Notes: generated by a model not told the origin, from the letters alone. A stretch of 64,000 nucleotides of DNA from Halococcus qingdaonensis (GCF_024508235.1 NZ_CP101943.1:496001-560000), one strand, 5' to 3'; counted from the stretch's first letter, positions 25,890 through 35,476 are shown. Made by a program: numbers and translations.

Positions 25890-26321
25890 TTACTCGTAGC
25901 CGATGTCGGCGGTGAGTTCGCTGTTGCTTCGTTGGAAGACGCCGGAGCCACGCGCGAGTTCGTTGTCGGCGTCGTCGTGGACGACCGCTTCGGCGATCAG
26001 CTGGTTGGGATTGTCGTTGACGACGCGCCCCTCGGCGTGGATCGTGCCGTCGGAAACCGGGCGTTCGAGATGGATGGTGAAGTTCGTCGTGAGCACGAAG
26101 ACGTCCTCGACGAGCGAGTTGGCCGCGAAGAACGCCGCGTCGTCGAGCGCTTTGAAGTACACTGCACCGTGAACCGCACCGAGCGGATGGTGACTCCCCG
26201 AAGATATCGGCACGTCGAGCGTCGCCGCGCCCTCGGCGACGGTGAGGCTCGTTCCCTCGTCGGCGTTGATGGGTGCACGCTGGTACATCCGCTCCAGTTT
26301 TCGAAAGTGCGTCTCGTTCAC
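25890..26321 (-). CDS. PaaI-family hotdog thioesterase
   Basis: A 143-residue single hotdog-fold protein, likely hydrolysing acyl- or aryl-CoA thioesters. The family motif HHPLGAVHGAVYFKALDDAAFFAAN lies mid-protein, with the usual Gly-x-x-His-Gly core and catalytic acid Asp. No ATG suits; GTG at 26321 (MNETHF) is preferred, with TTG at 26327 as alternative. It is convergent with the carboxylase gene, which might suggest CoA metabolism, but the link is not proved. Confidence 0.8.
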   Translation of the reverse strand: MNETHFRKLERMYQRAPINADEGTSLTVAEGAATLDVPISSGSHHPLGAVHGAVYFKALDDAAFFAANSLVEDVFVLTTNFTIHLERPVSDGTIHAEGRVVNDNPNQLIAEAVVHDDADNELARGSGVFQRSNSELTADIGYE

Positions 26322-26364
26322 GGTCAAGAACGGCCTCGATCAACGATATCGATTTCGATGGTCG

Positions 26365-26682
26365 TCAGGGCGCGCCGGTGATGACGAACTGGCTTTCGGT
26401 GTCGCCGTTGGTCACCTGGCGCGTCGCGCCCGGCGCGACCCGAATCGCGTCACCGCTTTCGAGCGACAACTCCTCGCCCTCCACGGTCATGGTCGCCTCG
26501 CCCTTCACGAGAAGATACACTTCCTCGTGGTCCTCGTCGCCGTGTTCATGCTCCGGACCTTCCCAGCCCGGTTCAGCGTCGACAACGGTGACGCCGTGAT
26601 CCTCACAGTTGAGCGGCTCCCGGAGGAAGTGCATTCCGTACGTGGTCTCGGTCTCTCCGTAGTTCACTTTCGTGTGTGACAT
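26365..26682 (-). CDS. Small cupin-domain protein
   Basis: A 105-residue single-domain cupin. The metal-binding cupin motif 1 is complete (PEHEHGDEDHEEVYLLVKGEAT, with two His, Glu and spacing as in the family), and motif 2 is partial (GDAIRVAPGATRQVTNG lacks the usual His). Substrate unknown. Start chosen at the ATG at 26682; another ATG two codons upstream is equally possible. Confidence 0.8.
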   Translation of the reverse strand: MSHTKVNYGETETTYGMHFLREPLNCEDHGVTVVDAEPGWEGPEHEHGDEDHEEVYLLVKGEATMTVEGEELSLESGDAIRVAPGATRQVTNGDTESQFVITGAP

Positions 26683-26789
26683 CACCATCGATTGGCGGGC
26701 CGGACGGAAATGCGCACTGCCGGCCGGTCGCCGCTCGGTTCGTACGCTCCATGAGCAACGCTTAGGCGTCAGCGTCGCCTCGTGTCCTC

Positions 26790-27542
26790 GTGCGCATCGA
26801 GAACAGCTTCGTGCCCGTGCGCGGTGTCGGCGAGAAAACCGAGCGCCGGCTCTGGCGCGAGGGGATCACCCACTGGGACGATTTCGAACCCTCGTCCGTC
26901 GGCGACGTGCAGGGCGAAAACATCACCGACTACATCGATCGTGCCCGCGATCGTCTCGCGGCCGGCGATGCGGCGTTTTTCGACCGCGCCTTCCCGTCGG
27001 GCAGTCGCTGGCGGCTCTACGAGAACTTCCGCGGGAACGCCTGCTTTTTCGATATCGAGACCACCGGTCTGGACGCCCGCCACAACGACGTGACGACCGT
27101 CAGTTTCCATCGTGCCGGCGAGACGACCACGCTCGTCCGCGGCGATGACCTCACACAGGAGGCCATCCGCCGCGAACTCGACGCGGCCGATCTGCTGGTG
27201 TCGTTCAACGGCAAGCGCTTCGATGTCCCCTTTCTCGAACGCTCGTTCGAGCTCGACATCACGCAGCCACATCTCGACGTGATGTACCCCTGTCGGCAGC
27301 TCGATCTCACTGGCGGGCTGAAGGCGATCGAGGAGGAAATCGGTATCGAGCGCGACCGACCGGATATCTCCGGGCGGGATGCAGTCCGGCTCTGGCACGC
27401 ATACGGACGCGGCGACGAGGACGCCCTCGATACGCTGGTTGCATACAATCGCGCCGATACGGCAAACCTCAAATCACTGCTCGACACCGTTACGCGCCGC
27501 CTTCACGAGTCGGTGTTCGTCGGTGATACCGAACGGCGCTGA
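26790..27542 (+). CDS. RNase H-like 3'-5' exonuclease domain protein
   Basis: A 250-residue protein with an N-terminal helix-hairpin-helix-like part (residues 1-60, VRGVGEKTERRLWREGITHWDDF) followed by a DnaQ/YprB-type RNase H-like exonuclease domain. Visible motifs are FFDIETTGLD (exo I, Asp/Glu), LVSFNGKRFDVPFL (exo II) and YNRADTANL (exo III, Asp). It probably trims DNA or RNA 3' ends. No ATG fits; the GTG at 26790 lies 26-29 nt after a CTTAGG box and so suits a leaderless mRNA. Confidence 0.82.
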   Translation: MRIENSFVPVRGVGEKTERRLWREGITHWDDFEPSSVGDVQGENITDYIDRARDRLAAGDAAFFDRAFPSGSRWRLYENFRGNACFFDIETTGLDARHNDVTTVSFHRAGETTTLVRGDDLTQEAIRRELDAADLLVSFNGKRFDVPFLERSFELDITQPHLDVMYPCRQLDLTGGLKAIEEEIGIERDRPDISGRDAVRLWHAYGRGDEDALDTLVAYNRADTANLKSLLDTVTRRLHESVFVGDTERR

Positions 27543-27607
27543 TCTCATAACCGATCCCGTCTCCGATCCGTTTTCGTCGAGAAAAGTGTTCGTCGAAAAG
27601 TCGTCGA

Positions 27608-29371
27608 TCAGCTGCGTCGCGTTGCGAGCAGCGCCGCACCGAGCAGCGCGACGATCGCGACGGCGATGCCGAAGCCCGGACCGCCTGCCTCGGTCGCCTG
27701 TCCGCCGCCCGTTTCATCAGCGGTGCCGGCTGCGGTCTCGTCGCCGGTCGCCGTCGTGGCTCCGCCGTCGGTCGCTGCGGTGTCGGCTCCGCCGCCGGCG
27801 GTCGTGGCGGACGCAGTCGATTCGGTGATTTCGAGCGTCGCGTTCCGGACGCTGCCGTTGTTGAGCGTCATCGAGACCGTGTAGTTGCCCGCCTCGGGCG
27901 GGTTCGTGACGCCGCCGTAGGTCATGTTGAGTCGGTCGCCCTCGCTGACGGAGATCGTGCCGTCGAAGCCGATGGTGAGGTTCTGACCCTGGGCACCGAT
28001 CGTCGGCGCGGTCGTGTTGTTGACGATGCTCTGACCGCCGAGCGTGGCGGTCGAGATGCTGCCGCCGACGAGGCCGATCGAGGCGTTACTCTCGCCGTAG
28101 TCGATCGTGAGCTCGCTCAGATTGCCCGTCGCGTTCGGTCCGGCGACGATCGACGCCGTATGGTTGGTGCTCTCGTTGCCCGCTGCCGAGGGGTCGGCCG
28201 TGATCGAGGCGTTGCCGTTCGTTGCGGCCGCCGATCCGCTCCCCATCTCGGTCTCGGTCGCCGCGCCAGCCGTCGCGTTCTCGCCGATGGTGAGCGTCGT
28301 GTTCTGGCTGCTCCCGTTGTTGACCGCGACGCCGACCGTGTAGTCACCGGCCTCGGGCGGGTTCGTGACGCCGCCGAAGGTGACGTTCAGCCGGTCGCCC
28401 TCGCTCGCGTCGACCGTGCCGTCGAAGCCGATGGTAAGGTTCTGTCCCTGAGCACCGATCGTCGGTGCGGTCGTGTTGTTGACGACGCTTTGGCCGCCGA
28501 GCGTGGCAGTAGTGATGCTGCCGCCGACGAGACCGATCGAGGCGTTGCTCTCGCCATAGTCGATCGTGAGCTCGCTCAGATTGCCCGCCGCATCCGCGCC
28601 GACGACCGTCGAGACCGTGTGGTTGGCGCTGGTGTTCGGCGCGCTCGGGACGGCCGTGATCGTGGTGTTGGCGTCAGTCCCGGCCGCCGTCGCGGTGCCG
28701 ATCTCGGTCTCGCCCGTCGCATTGGCCGTCGTTGCGTTCGCCGTTTCGTTCGCCGACGCGTTCGCGGTCGTCTCGTTCGTCGCGTTAGTCGTCGTTTCGT
28801 TTGCCGACGCGTTCGCTCCATCGGCCGACTCGTTTGCCGTCTCGGTCGTTTCGTTCGCCCCGTCGGCCGATTCGTTCGCCACTGCGCCGTCGTCGCCGGT
28901 GACTTCGAGGGGCACCGTCTGCTCGGCCTCACCATCGGCGACACTCACGGTAAACTCGTAGTTGCCGGCCGGCAGACCGGTGATATCCATCCCGACGATA
29001 TCCGTTCGGTCGAGGTCCTGCGTGTCGTATCCCGACTCGTCGAAGGTCGCCTCCTCGATCTGCTCGTCGCTGAGACCGGGCGCGCTGATCTCGACATCGT
29101 AGGGACCGTCGAACAGCCCGTAGACGATGTTGAGATTGAGCACGCCCTCGGCGATCGACTCGACGGTGTTCGCCGCGCCGTCCCTGAAGCGGACGTTCAG
29201 CGGTTCACCGTCGGATGGGTTGTAGAACTCCTCCTCACTCGCGCTGTCGTTGGTGGCGTTGTCGCCGTCCTGGGCGGCGACCGTCCCCGCGGTGGCGATG
29301 CCGCCGACGACTGCGGCGAGCACCACCAGCGCGACGAGAGCCACGCTTCGATATGGCTTGTCCTGTGTCAT
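27608..29371 (-). CDS. Cell-surface PGF-CTERM protein with duplicated module
   Basis: A 587-residue secreted protein. It has an N-terminal signal peptide (about 1-33, cleavage near TVAAQDG), an acidic domain (about 45-160) and an Asn/Thr/Ala-rich linker (about 165-235) with many N-glycosylation sequons. Two tandem copies of a 127-residue beta-rich module follow (236-362 and 389-515, exact offset 153 residues). A Thr/Gly-rich spacer leads to a C-terminal GGPGFGIAVAIVALLGAALL-x-Arg tail. That tail is the PGF-CTERM sorting signal removed by archaeosortase A, after which the protein is attached to lipid. Likely an S-layer-associated glycoprotein; function unknown. Confidence 0.87.
   Translation of the reverse strand: MTQDKPYRSVALVALVVLAAVVGGIATAGTVAAQDGDNATNDSASEEEFYNPSDGEPLNVRFRDGAANTVESIAEGVLNLNIVYGLFDGPYDVEISAPGLSDEQIEEATFDESGYDTQDLDRTDIVGMDITGLPAGNYEFTVSVADGEAEQTVPLEVTGDDGAVANESADGANETTETANESADGANASANETTTNATNETTANASANETANATTANATGETEIGTATAAGTDANTTITAVPSAPNTSANHTVSTVVGADAAGNLSELTIDYGESNASIGLVGGSITTATLGGQSVVNNTTAPTIGAQGQNLTIGFDGTVDASEGDRLNVTFGGVTNPPEAGDYTVGVAVNNGSSQNTTLTIGENATAGAATETEMGSGSAAATNGNASITADPSAAGNESTNHTASIVAGPNATGNLSELTIDYGESNASIGLVGGSISTATLGGQSIVNNTTAPTIGAQGQNLTIGFDGTISVSEGDRLNMTYGGVTNPPEAGNYTVSMTLNNGSVRNATLEITESTASATTAGGGADTAATDGGATTATGDETAAGTADETGGGQATEAGGPGFGIAVAIVALLGAALLATRRS
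27827..28207 (-). repeat. Second copy of 153-residue-period internal repeat
   Basis: Codes for residues 389-515 of the surface protein. It is nearly identical in DNA to 28286-28666 across the SELTIDYGESNASIGLVGGS part. Differences are mostly third-position, so the duplication is not brand new. Confidence 0.85.
28286..28666 (-). repeat. First copy of 153-residue-period internal repeat
   Basis: Codes for residues 236-362 of the surface protein. It is a direct repeat of 27827-28207 at a spacing of 459 bp, preserving the reading frame. Confidence 0.85.
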
Positions 29372-29502
29372 GATTTCGTTTGTATGGTCGGCGAGGACGG
29401 CCGGTGATTTCGGTCATCGAATCGCCCGCCGTCGCTCCGTTCACGTCGATGGGTATGATACACCACCGTACTATATTCTTTTCGGTGGTGCCGATTCCGA
29501 AC

Positions 29503-29955
29503 TCATTCGGTCGGGCGTTTCAGCGAGAGCACGGTCCGATCGAACGTGCAGACAGGCTCGTCGTCCTGATTGAACGCCTCGACGTGCATCGTGACGACCC
29601 CGCGCTCGCCGTCGCTGGTCTCACGCTTCTCGACGACCGTCGAACGCGCGTGAATCGTGTCGCCGTGAAAGACCGGTCGTGGATGCTCGACGTCGTCGTA
29701 CGAGAGGTTGGCGACGATGGTGCCGTCGGAGGTGTCGGGGATCGTCAGTCCTACGGCTAGCGAGAGCGTGTACAGCCCGTTGACGAGCCGCTCGCCGAAC
29801 TCCGTCTGGGCGGCGAACTCGCTGTCGAGGTGGAGTGGCTGTTGATTCATTGTCATGTCACAGAACCGCTGGTTGTCGCCCTCCGTCACCGTCCGCCGCT
29901 TGTCGTGCTCGATCGTTTCGCCCTCGATGAACTCCTCGTAGTAGCGCCCCGTCAT
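29503..29955 (-). CDS. MaoC-family hotdog dehydratase
   Basis: A 150-residue single-hotdog protein of the MaoC (R)-enoyl-CoA hydratase group. It shows [14 protein letters not shown] (hydratase site with Asp and His equivalents) and [19 protein letters not shown]. Single-domain MaoC proteins hydrate enoyl-CoA or mesaconyl-type CoA. The adjacent citrate-lyase-beta-like gene and glutamate dehydrogenases suggest branched CoA-acid or methylaspartate-cycle metabolism, but the known haloarchaeal mesaconyl-CoA hydratase is larger (about 350 residues), so this is tentative. Start at 29955 with a GCTTTTGCC box about 26 nt upstream. Confidence 0.8.
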   Translation of the reverse strand: MTGRYYEEFIEGETIEHDKRRTVTEGDNQRFCDMTMNQQPLHLDSEFAAQTEFGERLVNGLYTLSLAVGLTIPDTSDGTIVANLSYDDVEHPRPVFHGDTIHARSTVVEKRETSDGERGVVTMHVEAFNQDDEPVCTFDRTVLSLKRPTE

Positions 29956-30118
29956 GGACGGACGCTCGCGCGCCGGGGGCAAAAGCCATCGGTCGCCGCC
30001 CGCAAATGATGGCGCTGCCGATGCAGTTATACCAATATCTATAGGGCCGGGCGTCCAACGGCTACGGCACGGTCGCCGGCATCGATCCGAACGGCCGGCG
30101 GCGAACACCCATTCCATC

Positions 30119-31399
30119 ATGACGACGACAGCTCCAACCGAGTCCGAGGACCCGCCCGAAACCGCCGCCGAGACCGCCCGCCACCAGCTCGACCGTGCGG
30201 CGTCACACATCGACGTCGATCCCGGCATCGTCGAGCGACTCAAACACCCGAAATCCGTCCATCAGGTCTCCGTACCGATCGAGATGGACAGCGGTGAGAC
30301 ACGGATCTTCACGGGCTATCGTGCCCACCACGACAGCGCACGCGGACCGTTCAAGGGTGGACTGCGCTACCACCCCGACGTGACCGCCGAGGAGTGCGTC
30401 GGGCTCTCGATGTGGATGACCTGGAAGTGCGCGGTGATGGACATCCCCTTCGGCGGCGGCAAGGGCGGCGTCGTCGCCAACCCGAAGACGCTGAGCGAGC
30501 GGGAAAACGAACGGCTCACGCGCCGCCTCGCCGAGGAACTCCGCGACGTCGTTGGTCCCATGAGAGACATTCCGGCCCCCGACATGGGCACCAACGCCCA
30601 GACGATGGCGTGGTTCATGGACTCTTACTCGATGCAGGAGGGCGAGAGCCATCCCGGCGTCGTCACCGGCAAACCACCCGTGATCGGCGGGAGCTACGGC
30701 CGTGAGGAGGCTCCCGGCCGGAGCGTCGCCGTGATCGCCCGCGAGGCCATCGACCACTACGGCCACGATATCGAGGAGGCGACGGTCGCGATTCAGGGCT
30801 TCGGGAGCGTCGGCGCGAACGCCGCCCGCCTGCTCGACGAGTTCGGCGCGAACGTCGTCGCGCTCGCCGACGTCAACGGGGCCATCCGCGATCCGGACGG
30901 GTTCGACACGCACGACGTCATCTCTCACGAGGAACAGCCGGGGATGGTCTCGGGCTACGATGCGCCCGAGAGCCTCGCGAACGACGAACTGCTCGAACTC
31001 GACGTCGACGTCGTGATTCCTGCCGCCCTCGGCAACGTTCTCACCGTCGACAACGCCGACGACGTCCAGGCTGACCTCATCGTCGAGGGGGCGAACGGCC
31101 CGACGACGACGCGCGCCGACGAGATCTTCGCCGAGCGCGGGATCCCTCTCATTCCGGATATCCTCGCCAACGCCGGCGGCGTCACGGTCTCCTACTTCGA
31201 GTGGCTTCAGGACATCAACCGCCGCGCGTGGACGCTCGAAGAGGTCAACGAGGAGCTGGAAAGCGAGATGTTGACGGCGTGGAACGACGTCCGCGGGGCG
31301 TACACGGCTCACGACGACGTGACGTGGCGCGAGGCAGCCTACATCGTCGGTCTCCGGCGCGTCGCCGCGGCTCACGAGGTCCGCGGTCTCTGGCCGTAG
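30119..31399 (+). CDS. gdhB: Glu/Leu/Phe/Val dehydrogenase (glutamate dehydrogenase), first copy
   Basis: A 426-residue oxidative deaminase of the hexameric glutamate dehydrogenase family. The substrate/catalytic segment [13 protein letters not shown] and the [16 protein letters not shown] loop with its active Lys are intact, as is the nucleotide-binding [15 protein letters not shown] near residue 225. The catalytic Asp is in PAPDMGT. Long N-terminal extension (about 20 acidic residues). The TATA-like TTATACC is about 90 nt upstream, so this mRNA probably has a leader. It is one of two paralogues in this cluster (next at 32334), on either side of a CitE-like gene. Confidence 0.9.
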   Translation: MTTTAPTESEDPPETAAETARHQLDRAASHIDVDPGIVERLKHPKSVHQVSVPIEMDSGETRIFTGYRAHHDSARGPFKGGLRYHPDVTAEECVGLSMWMTWKCAVMDIPFGGGKGGVVANPKTLSERENERLTRRLAEELRDVVGPMRDIPAPDMGTNAQTMAWFMDSYSMQEGESHPGVVTGKPPVIGGSYGREEAPGRSVAVIAREAIDHYGHDIEEATVAIQGFGSVGANAARLLDEFGANVVALADVNGAIRDPDGFDTHDVISHEEQPGMVSGYDAPESLANDELLELDVDVVIPAALGNVLTVDNADDVQADLIVEGANGPTTTRADEIFAERGIPLIPDILANAGGVTVSYFEWLQDINRRAWTLEEVNEELESEMLTAWNDVRGAYTAHDDVTWREAAYIVGLRRVAAAHEVRGLWP

Positions 31400-31429
31400 A
31401 TTCAAACCACGCGCCCGTCTCCGTTCAGC

Positions 31430-32266
31430 ATGGCCAGACGAAGCGTCCTCTTCACGCCGGCCGATCGCCCGGAAATGTGCAGAAAGGCCCCCGACAGCGG
31501 TGCCGATGTCGTCGTCTTCGATCTCGAAGACGCGGTCGCGCCTGCCCGAAAGGAGGAGGCACGCGACGCGCTCGCCGACCTGCTCACGAGTGAGTTCGAT
31601 CCCGACTGTGAAGTCTGCGTTCGCGTTACGCCGGAATACGACACTGATCTCGATGTCCTTCTCGACGGCGACCCACGCCTCGACGCGCTGATGCTTCCGA
31701 AAGTCGAGCGTGGCGAGGACGTCGCGGCGCTCGCCGACGCGATAGCTGCACACGACGCTGCCTACCCCGTGTTCGCGCTGATCGAGACCGCTGCCGGCGT
31801 GCTCGCCGCCGACGCCATCGCCGCGGCCGCGGCCACGACGGCGGTCTGTTTCGGGGCCGAGGATCTCGCCGCCGATCTCGGTGCCCGGCGCACCGACGCG
31901 GGAACGGAAGTGCTCTACGCGCGCGAACGGACCGTGCTCGCGGCGAGCGCGGCCGGCATCGACGCCATCGATACGCTCGTGACCGACATCGACGCGACCG
32001 AGCGCCTCCGCGAGGACGCCGAGTTCGCGCTCGACCTCGGCTACGACGGCAAGCTCGCCATCCATCCCGCGCAGGTCACGGTCATCAACGACGCCTATAC
32101 GCCGGCCGACGGCCGCATCGCGTGGGCCGAGCGCGTCCTCGACGCGAAAGCGGACGCCGACGCCGAGGACCGGGGCGTCTTCCGCGTCGATGGCGAGATG
32201 ATCGACGCGCCGCTGATCGCCCAGGCCGAGCGCGTCCTCGACCGCGCTCGCACCGACGATCCATAA
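31430..32266 (+). CDS. citE: HpcH/HpaI aldolase, citrate-lyase-beta (CitE)-like CoA-ester lyase
   Basis: A 278-residue TIM-barrel lyase with the family motifs SVLFTPADRPEM, VVVFDLEDAV, VRVTPEYD and LPKVERGED, plus ALIETAAGV and FGAEDLAADLGARR. These residues bind Mg and CoA-acid. Members cleave malyl-CoA, beta-methylmalyl-CoA or citramalyl-CoA. It lies between two glutamate dehydrogenase genes and near a MaoC gene, which would suit a beta-methylmalyl-CoA lyase role in the methylaspartate cycle; this is inference. Lacks the acyl-carrier and alpha subunits of true citrate lyase. Confidence 0.85.
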   Translation: MARRSVLFTPADRPEMCRKAPDSGADVVVFDLEDAVAPARKEEARDALADLLTSEFDPDCEVCVRVTPEYDTDLDVLLDGDPRLDALMLPKVERGEDVAALADAIAAHDAAYPVFALIETAAGVLAADAIAAAAATTAVCFGAEDLAADLGARRTDAGTEVLYARERTVLAASAAGIDAIDTLVTDIDATERLREDAEFALDLGYDGKLAIHPAQVTVINDAYTPADGRIAWAERVLDAKADADAEDRGVFRVDGEMIDAPLIAQAERVLDRARTDDP

Positions 32267-32333
32267 CGATAGTTGGACCGACAACTCCGGGGGAATGCGA
32301 CGCTCTTAACAGCTATCTCTGCAAGGCGGATGT

Positions 32334-33587
32334 ATGACAGAGACAGTCAACCCCTTCGAGAGCTTCCGGACGCAGCTCGACGAGGCTGCGGGCTTTCTCG
32401 ATCTCTCTGACGGCGAGCTCGAACGGCTCAAACAGCCCGAGCGCATGCTCGAAACCATTCTCTCGGTCGAACGCGACGACGGCTCACTCACGACGCTGAC
32501 CGCCTTTCGCTCGCAGTTCAACGGCGATCGCGGCCCGTACAAGGGCGGGATCCGCTACCATCCGAACGTCTCACGCGACGAGGTGAAGGCACTATCAGGT
32601 TGGATGGCCTACAAGTGTGCGCTCGTCGACGTCCCCTTCGGCGGCGGCAAGGGCGGCATCGTCATCGACCCACACGACTACTCCGAGGCGGAGCTCGAAA
32701 GCGTCACCCGGGCGTTCGCCACTGAGCTCCGCCCGCTGGTCGGCCCGGATCGCGATATCCCCGCCCCTGACGTCAACACCGGCCAGCGCGAGATGAACTG
32801 GTTCAAGGACACCTACGAACAGCTCGAAGACGTCACCGCTCCCGGCGTCGTCACCGGCAAATCGCTCGACGCCGGCGGCAGCGAGGGCCGCGTCGAGGCG
32901 ACGGGCCGCTCGGTGATGCTCACCGCCCGCGAAGCCTTCGACTACCTCGACATCGAGATGGACGGCGCGTCAGTCGCCGTCCAGGGCTACGGCAACGCCG
33001 GCGCGATCGCCGCCAGCCTGCTCGAAGACCGCGGCGCGAACATCGTCTCGGTCTCCGACTCCAGCGGCGCGATCTACGACCCGAACGGGCTCGACGCCGA
33101 CGCGGTCAGTGATCACAAAACCGAAACCGGCTGCGTCGCCGACTACCCGAGTACCAAGGAACTCACCAACGAGGAACTGCTGACGCTTGACGTCGATCTC
33201 CTCATTCCGGCAGCGCTCGAAAACGCCATCGACGAAGAGACCGCCGAGGAGCTCGCCGCCGACATCGTCATCGAGGCTGCCAACGGCCCGCTCACGCCCG
33301 CCGCCGATGACGTGCTCGCCGACCGCGACGTCTACGTTCTCCCCGACATCCTCGCCAACGCTGGCGGCGTCACCGTTTCTTACTTCGAATGGGTGCAGAA
33401 CCGCCAGCGTTTCCACTGGACCGAAGAGCGCGTCAACGACGAGCTCGAAGCCGTCATCGAGGATGCCTTCGCGGCGCTCATCGACACCTACGAGGAGCGC
33501 GATCTTCCCAGTCTGCGCACCGCCGCCTACGTCATCGCCATCCAGCGCGTGCTTGACGCCGCCGAGAAGAACGGGCGTTTCCCCTGA
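32334..33587 (+). CDS. gdhB: Glu/Leu/Phe/Val dehydrogenase (glutamate dehydrogenase), second copy
   Basis: A 417-residue paralogue of the upstream gene, sharing [36 protein letters not shown] and [14 protein letters not shown]. The dinucleotide motif is GYGNAG rather than GFGSVG, and the N-terminus is shorter, so the two may differ in cofactor or direction. A CTTAAC box is 26-30 nt before the ATG. The TGA stop overlaps the first bases of a repeat element. Which of the two copies serves catabolism cannot be told here. Confidence 0.9.
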   Translation: MTETVNPFESFRTQLDEAAGFLDLSDGELERLKQPERMLETILSVERDDGSLTTLTAFRSQFNGDRGPYKGGIRYHPNVSRDEVKALSGWMAYKCALVDVPFGGGKGGIVIDPHDYSEAELESVTRAFATELRPLVGPDRDIPAPDVNTGQREMNWFKDTYEQLEDVTAPGVVTGKSLDAGGSEGRVEATGRSVMLTAREAFDYLDIEMDGASVAVQGYGNAGAIAASLLEDRGANIVSVSDSSGAIYDPNGLDADAVSDHKTETGCVADYPSTKELTNEELLTLDVDLLIPAALENAIDEETAEELAADIVIEAANGPLTPAADDVLADRDVYVLPDILANAGGVTVSYFEWVQNRQRFHWTEERVNDELEAVIEDAFAALIDTYEERDLPSLRTAAYVIAIQRVLDAAEKNGRFP

Positions 33588-33640
33588 AAGCCCTCGCTCG
33601 CGCTGGCGCGCTCGCTCGCCCTTTCAATGTCCACCAGGAC
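33588..33640 (-). repeat. Modular repeat element, partial copy B
   Basis: Read on the minus strand it has block I (GTCCTGGTGG.. TGAAAGGGCGAGCG) and the start of block II (GCGAGGGCTTTC), the same as at 5582 and 40766. The variable palindromic middle here is AGCGCGCCAGCGCG. Blocks III-V are absent. The end abuts the stop codon of the second gdh gene. The adjoining 33641-33802 is GC-rich non-coding sequence with an inverted GCGGCTGCGATGG...CCATCGCAGCCGC hairpin near 33710-33740. Confidence 0.7.
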
Positions 33641-33802
33641 CGCACAGCACCGCATTGCGCGCGCCGGGCGCGTGGCCCGGCCCGCGCTCAAGCCCCCGTC
33701 CCTCCCCGTGCGGCTGCGATGGGTGGTCCATCGCAGCCGCGTGGCACTCCTCCCGCAACCGCACCGCACAACCTCCGCACCGCAAACCGCCGACAGCACC
33801 GC

Positions 33803-35044
33803 TCAGATCCCCAGCATCAGCGGCCCCATCAGCACACCCATCAGGTGCACGCGGCGCGCGCCGACCATCGCGGGTACCAGCCCGATCAGCGCGCTCGCAC
33901 AGAACGCGCCGATGCCGATGAACCCCGAAAAGAGGTACGCGAGCACGACCAGCAAGCAGAGCACGCCCACCGACAGATACGTGTAATCGACCCGACCGAC
34001 TGTCCGCAGATACCGATCGCCGATGACCGGCACGAACACGAAGCCGACCCCAGCGGCGAGGCCGACTCCCGCCAGCAAGAGCGGGAGATCGAGCGGCACA
34101 CCGGTCGAATCGAGCGCGACCAGCACTCCCGTACGGGGCGATCCGAGCGCGACGAGCGCGAACAGAGCGAAAATCGTGTTGCTGGTGTTGACGCCGCTCG
34201 TCGCCACCAGAAAGCCACGCGCGCCGTCGTCGTTCGGCACCGCGGGCAGCGTCACCGTCGCCGCGACGGCCGCCGACACACCCGGGAGATAGCCCACGAT
34301 CGCACCCGACACCGTCCCGACGAACGCCGTCAGCCCGATCGTTCGCCGGGGCGTCGTCACCGCCGTATCGGCCTGCTCTGGCACCCCGGCCCCGTCGATC
34401 GCCTCGATCAACACCGGCGCGCCGAACAACCCAGCGAACAGCGGCATCAACACCCCACCGCTCGCAAGCGGCGCGCTCGGCTCGATGTCGAGCGTCAGCC
34501 AGCCCAGCCCGGCACCCAGGAGAAACGAAAGCAGCCCACCGACGCGCGCCGGATTCGATCGCTCGGTGACGATCAGAAAGAGCACGATCCCGGCCAGTAC
34601 GAGCGGCAGCCGCGCCCGCACCATCGGATACACGGCCACCATCAGCTCCGTCATTGGCAGTGCGAGCGGAACGGCGAGAACGACCGCGAGCGCGCTTCCG
34701 AGCGCCGACAGCCGCAACGCCTCGCGCCCTCGCCCCGCGATCACGAGCCGATGACCCGGCAGCGCCGACGCGGCCATCGCCGCATCCGGCACACCGAGCG
34801 CGAGCGTCGGCACTACGTCGAGAAACGTGTGCGTGACGCCGGCAGCCAACATCGCCGCCCCGACGAACAGCGCGGGTCCCGGAACCTGCGGCGCGGCCGC
34901 CGCCAACAGCAGCGCGAAGTTGTTCGCGTGCAGCCCGGGCACGAGACCGCTTACCGTCCCGAGCGCGATCCCGCCGGCGACGAACCCGAGCGCTGGGAGT
35001 GCGGATTCGGGGGCGAACACCACGCTCTCGGTCAGCGATACCAT
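33803..35044 (-). CDS. TctA/DUF112-family membrane permease (orphan)
   Basis: A 413-residue membrane protein of the tripartite tricarboxylate transporter large-subunit family, with about ten helices. It shows the glycine-rich family motif GLVPGLHANNFALLLAA and a second repeat unit with GYLPGVSAAVAATVTLP. No TctB or TctC (solute-binding) gene is near, as is common for haloarchaeal members; substrate unknown. Start at 35044 lies about 28 nt after a GTTTACG box. It is downstream of rpl12 in the same direction, but with its own promoter. Confidence 0.8.
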   Translation of the reverse strand: MVSLTESVVFAPESALPALGFVAGGIALGTVSGLVPGLHANNFALLLAAAAPQVPGPALFVGAAMLAAGVTHTFLDVVPTLALGVPDAAMAASALPGHRLVIAGRGREALRLSALGSALAVVLAVPLALPMTELMVAVYPMVRARLPLVLAGIVLFLIVTERSNPARVGGLLSFLLGAGLGWLTLDIEPSAPLASGGVLMPLFAGLFGAPVLIEAIDGAGVPEQADTAVTTPRRTIGLTAFVGTVSGAIVGYLPGVSAAVAATVTLPAVPNDDGARGFLVATSGVNTSNTIFALFALVALGSPRTGVLVALDSTGVPLDLPLLLAGVGLAAGVGFVFVPVIGDRYLRTVGRVDYTYLSVGVLCLLVVLAYLFSGFIGIGAFCASALIGLVPAMVGARRVHLMGVLMGPLMLGI

Positions 35045-35137
35045 CCGCTACGGAGTGGTCGCGCCATCCGACGTAAACGCTCGCACCGCTATCCACGACG
35101 AATAAATCGAGAAGTGAGTGGGTCGGGAGGGGTCTAT

Positions 35138-35476
35138 TTAGCCGAACAGCTCGCCGAGGCCCTCGCCGCCAGCGTCGTCGTCTTCGTCGTCATCCGCTTC
35201 CTCCTCTTCGGCCTCGTCGGCTTCCTCTTCGGCCTCGTCGGTGTCGGCCTCGCCGCCGGCCGCTGCGCCACCGGCACCGCCAGCGCCGCCCGCGGGCACT
35301 GCGGCGGCCTGCTCGACGGCATCCTCGATGTCGACGTCCTCGAGGGCGGCCACGAGCGCCTTCACACGCGACTCCTCGACGTCCGCACCGGCCGCTTCGA
35401 GGATGTCCGTGACGTTCTCTTCGTTGATCTCTTCGTCCGTCTCGTTCAGGATGAGTGCTGCGTAAACGTATTCCAT
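35138..35476 (-). CDS. rpl12: 50S ribosomal protein L12 (P1)
   Basis: Stalk protein of the large subunit, 112 residues. N-terminal dimerisation domain MEYVYAALILNETDEEINEENVTDILEAAG, an Ala/Gly hinge, an acidic region and the C-terminal GLGELFG that contacts translation GTPases. Twenty bases downstream of rpl10 in the L1-L10-L12 operon. The last residues resemble those of L10, as expected for archaeal P proteins. Confidence 0.97.
   Translation of the reverse strand: MEYVYAALILNETDEEINEENVTDILEAAGADVEESRVKALVAALEDVDIEDAVEQAAAVPAGGAGGAGGAAAGGEADTDEAEEEADEAEEEEADDDEDDDAGGEGLGELFG

Noticed and set aside
27827..28666. Direct repeats considered as a CRISPR array
   Set aside because: Two copies of about 380 bp with a 459-bp period that code for protein modules, not short repeats with spacers.
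30203..32284. Minus-strand open frame of almost 700 codons opposite gdhB and citE
   Set aside because: Antisense shadow caused by high third-position GC; no family features, and the plus-strand genes are certain.
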